Shown: one piece after another, positions 5,365 to 6,963 of the stretch
Numbering within the stretch: position 1 is the first letter of the stretch
Layout: each line of letters starts with the position of its first letter
The notes under the pieces: generated by a model
Databases searched by the model: none
Told to the model about the DNA's origin: nothing
What the model saw: the letters and a program-made list of their open reading frames with translations, nothing else
Assembly: GCA_026785765.1 (NCBI GenBank)
Contig: JAJAZK010000368.1
Location: 1-6,963, forward strand
Direction of reading: 5' to 3'
From: Rhodoferax sp.
Lineage (GTDB): Bacteria > Pseudomonadota > Gammaproteobacteria > Burkholderiales > Burkholderiaceae_C
DNA: 6,963 nt
Position numbers and translations under genes: made by a program

Positions 5365-5877
5365 TCACACATACCTCCCCGCCGCCTCCAAAAACCCCTT
5401 CTGCACCCTCTTCCGCAACCCCTTCGGTTCCAGCACCTCCACAACCGCCCCAAAGCGCATAACGTCTCCCATGATCTCGCGGTCATCGGAATACGGCACC
5501 GACAACACGTAGCTGCCATCTGGCTCCGTATGGCTCTCCTGCTGCGGGTGCCAGGTCTCGCGCTCCACCCAGCGGGCGCGCTCCTTGGTGAACCGGAGCT
5601 TGGCCCAGGCCTGGGGGCGGCCGCCGAAAATGCCGTAACTCACGCCCATGGTTTCTTCGATGGTCCTGGCGCTCACTTCCTTGGCGGCGTTGTCCAGCAC
5701 TCGTAGCTGGGCGATGGCGTCGATGTTGAAGCTGCGCAGGTCGTCGCGCAGCTTGGCGTTGTCACGCTCCAAGGTGGCGGGCGATATCTCCAGGTTGGCC
5801 ATCAGCTCGGCCGCCGACAGCGCTCGTTTGGCGCTGAGCAGGCTGCGGAACTGGTACAGGCGAACCGCTTCGCTCAT
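5365..5877 (-). pseudogene. WYL-family (YafY-type) regulator with central in-frame deletion
   Basis: 170 residues against about 320 for the family. Residues 1-45 are the DeoR/HTH_11-type winged helix (LYQFRSLLSAKRALSAAELM, ISPATLERDNAKLRD). Residue 46 onward jumps to LRSFNIDAIAQLRVLD, the strand that normally follows the W-Y-L motif. Next come YGIFGGRPQAWAKLRFTKER, WHPQQE, DGSYVLSVPYSDDREIMGD and VVEVLEPKGLRKRVQKGF, which form the WCX C-terminal domain. About 110-150 residues are therefore missing, including the WYL motif itself. The frame stays open across the join. ATG at 5877-5875 has GGAGG (5885-5889) 7 nt upstream. WYL proteins sense ligands or nucleic acid and control defence and DNA-damage genes; this one could still bind DNA but probably cannot sense its ligand. 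It lies upstream of the hsdR fragment on the same strand, 179 bp away. Confidence 0.85.
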
Positions 5878-5983
5878 CAGGAAACCTCCGCGCTGCGCGC
5901 TGCGGCGCTATTCGCCTTGTCAACGGCCGGTCGCCTCATGGTTGCGCATTCTTCTTGTTCGTGGCTGTTGGCTGACCAAATTA

Positions 5984-6005
5984 ATTATGCATGGCGGTGC
6001 ATGAT
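5984..6005. promoter_or_regulatory. Operator-like inverted repeat upstream of the WYL gene
   Basis: ATTATGCA (5984-5991) and TGCATGAT (5998-6005) are inverted with one mismatch in eight and a six-base spacer. The minus strand also carries a CATAAT -10-like hexamer over the left arm, but no -35 is evident. It lies about 107 bp upstream of the WYL start codon, in a 278-bp stretch (5878-6155) where I see no gene. It may be an autoregulatory site, by position only. Confidence 0.3.
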
Positions 6006-6155
6006 GCGTGGGGCCAGGCTCGCCGGCTGATGCGACGAAACGACAAATCGGCAGCATCTCGCTGGATGCCCCTATAGTGCGTCAGGCTCATGCTGTGAGC
6101 TGGGCGCCGAGCATGATAGGCATCATGGCTGCGAGCCGACTCTGCCGCCGAATCC

Positions 6156-6449
6156 TTAAATCGGCGCGTGGGTCTGCAGCCAATCCTTCAGAGCGTCATT
6201 CATGCGTGTCTGCCATCCCTTGCCACTGGCCTTGAAAGCCGCCATCACATCAGGCGAAAGGCGAATGGTCGTGCGCTCCTTCACCGTCGTGGCGAGCGGA
6301 CGACCGCGCGGCCTCAGCATGCTTGAAGCTGCATCCTGGCCAAACAGTTCTGGCAACACCTCTTGGGCGGGCGGTGCGGCCGAAACTTCAGCAGTCGTCC
6401 ACTCCGGATTGTCAGGGTCGGTCAATTCAGGAACCGGTCGCTTTGGCAT
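6156..6449 (-). CDS. brnA: BrnA-type antitoxin, orphan
   Basis: A complete 97-residue protein. The N-terminus MPKRPVPELTDPDNPEWTTA and AQEVLPELFG form the variable, toxin-contacting part. After a linker (RPRGRPLATTVKER) comes the ribbon-helix-helix TTIRLSPDVMAAFKASGKGW, then QTRMNDALKDWLQ. That end is the BrnA_antitoxin (PF14384) signature. BrnA neutralises the ribonuclease BrnT and represses the brnTA promoter as a dimer. brnT should lie just upstream, that is at higher coordinates, but no BrnT-like protein is visible in 6450-6730. The gene itself shows no defect, though its ribosome site is weak. It may be a remnant antitoxin or a repressor kept for another purpose. Confidence 0.8.
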   Translation of the reverse strand: MPKRPVPELTDPDNPEWTTAEVSAAPPAQEVLPELFGQDAASSMLRPRGRPLATTVKERTTIRLSPDVMAAFKASGKGWQTRMNDALKDWLQTHAPI

Positions 6450-6730
6450 GACGCTTTACCGCTCTGGCCGGGCCCTTTATTGTGCATACACTAAATTTCC
6501 CTCGGCGGCCACTTGACTGAAGACCGGCTCCGGGGACTGCGCGCAATGAGCGGCATCAACTTCGTGCGCACCTGGCCCGCGCGTCACAAGGTCCAGGGAT
6601 GCTCTGCATATCCCCGGGTGGCACGATCCCTGCGTCACGGATTTCTTCACAGTAGAAGCGTTCGGCGAGGTCGCAAGACAGCAGCGGGAAATTGCTCTGG
6701 CATCGTTTTGCTTTTTCATGGCAACCATTC
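6450..6730. other. Gene-poor stretch with unassigned minus-strand fragments
   Basis: No convincing gene is seen. On the minus strand one frame contains LAERFYCEEIRDAGIVPPGD (around 6675-6615), which looks protein-like, but it has no credible start and ends at a stop near 6556. Another frame ends GNLVYAQ with a TAA at 6477-6479, 27 bp before brnA. Its place and last residues could be a scrap of the brnT 3' end. Both readings are tentative. Confidence 0.25.
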
Positions 6731-6949
6731 ATGCTGGTCACCCAACAGCCCGTATTGCGCAAGTTCTGGCACGCCGGCATGCCGCTGGCCGCTCTGGCGG
6801 ATGGCCCCAAGCCCTTCACCCTGCCGGGCCTGGACATTGTGTTGTTTCTAAACGAACACGGGCATCCCGCCGCCCTGCACGAGCGTTGCTGCCACCGCAC
6901 CGCCATACTCTTCAAGGGCTGGTGCGTCAACACCGAGGGCTGCGTCTGA
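6731..6949 (+). pseudogene. Rieske [2Fe-2S] protein, truncated inside the cluster motif
   Basis: 72 residues. MLVTQQPVLRKFWHAGMPLA, then LADGPKPFTLPGLDIVLFLN and HPAALHERCCHRTA fit the N-terminus of a Rieske-type oxygenase or ferredoxin-like protein. Cys53-x-His55 is the first ligand pair. The second (C-x2-H) should come about 16-17 residues later, but the frame ends at GCV followed by TGA at 6947-6949, and none of the 14 remaining bases reads as the expected C-x-Y-H-G-W in any frame. A [2Fe-2S] cluster could not form. ATG 6731 fits the family start best. A TTG at 6692 would add 13 residues, and neither has a strong ribosome site. Such proteins normally pass electrons to an oxygenase iron centre; the substrate is unknown. 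Confidence 0.75.
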
Positions 6950-6963
6950 TCGACGCCGCCAAC

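Noticed and set aside
4864..5706. A 280-codon plus-strand frame opposite hsdR and the WYL gene.
   Set aside because: It crosses two minus-strand genes and the terminator-like hairpin, and has no recognisable motif.
5891..6155. A CRISPR-like or direct-repeat element around TGCATG.
   Set aside because: Only two short copies occur, better explained as the arms of one inverted repeat; there is no regular repeat-spacer pattern.
6947..6949. TGA as a selenocysteine codon at the expected Rieske Cys position.
   Set aside because: The following codons do not restore the C-x2-H motif and encode nothing like the family, so recoding would not help.

Overview
This GC-rich window looks like an accessory region from a betaproteobacterium, probably of the order Burkholderiales. 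That guess rests on the style of the proteins (DUF427, a YafY-type WYL regulator, a PaaA2/ParE-type pair, BrnA) and is an inference, not a database result. No rRNA, tRNA, CRISPR array or intact insertion sequence was seen.

Layout. Positions 1-1884 (minus strand) hold a DUF427 gene that runs off the left edge and, upstream of it, a von Willebrand factor A (vWA) gene that is recognisable end to end but needs four single-base corrections to read through. A divergent intergenic region (1885-2081) leads to a complete plus-strand toxin-antitoxin pair (PaaA2-like antitoxin 2082-2276, ParE-like toxin 2266-2541). The toxin's stop codon lies on the cut end of a second, minus-strand parDE operon: parE is reduced to about 20 codons and parD (2594-2865) carries a one-base deletion. 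Further right, a frameshifted small conserved-looking protein (3008-3336) starts from a leader of about 90 bp that is homologous to the vWA leader.

Positions 3469-5185 hold three broken genes joined at two junctions. They are the 3' half of an ASCH/PUA-like gene (minus), a DUF2130 coiled-coil, nuclease-like gene (plus) lacking a clear start and its C-terminal end, and the N-terminal 170 or so residues of a type I restriction HsdR-like protein (minus). Positions 5365-5877 encode a WYL-family regulator with a central in-frame deletion that removes the WYL motif itself. Next come an apparently intact orphan BrnA-type antitoxin (6156-6449) and a Rieske [2Fe-2S] gene (6731-6949) cut off at its second ligand pair.

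Overall this reads as a graveyard of defence, toxin-antitoxin and regulatory genes. The PaaA2-ParE pair is the only complete multi-gene system in it. No intact new system is visible. What deserves a second look is the set of deletion junctions, the shared leader duplication, and the survival of one toxin-antitoxin module among decayed neighbours. Several of the one-base indels could also be assembly or sequencing errors, and read mapping would settle that.
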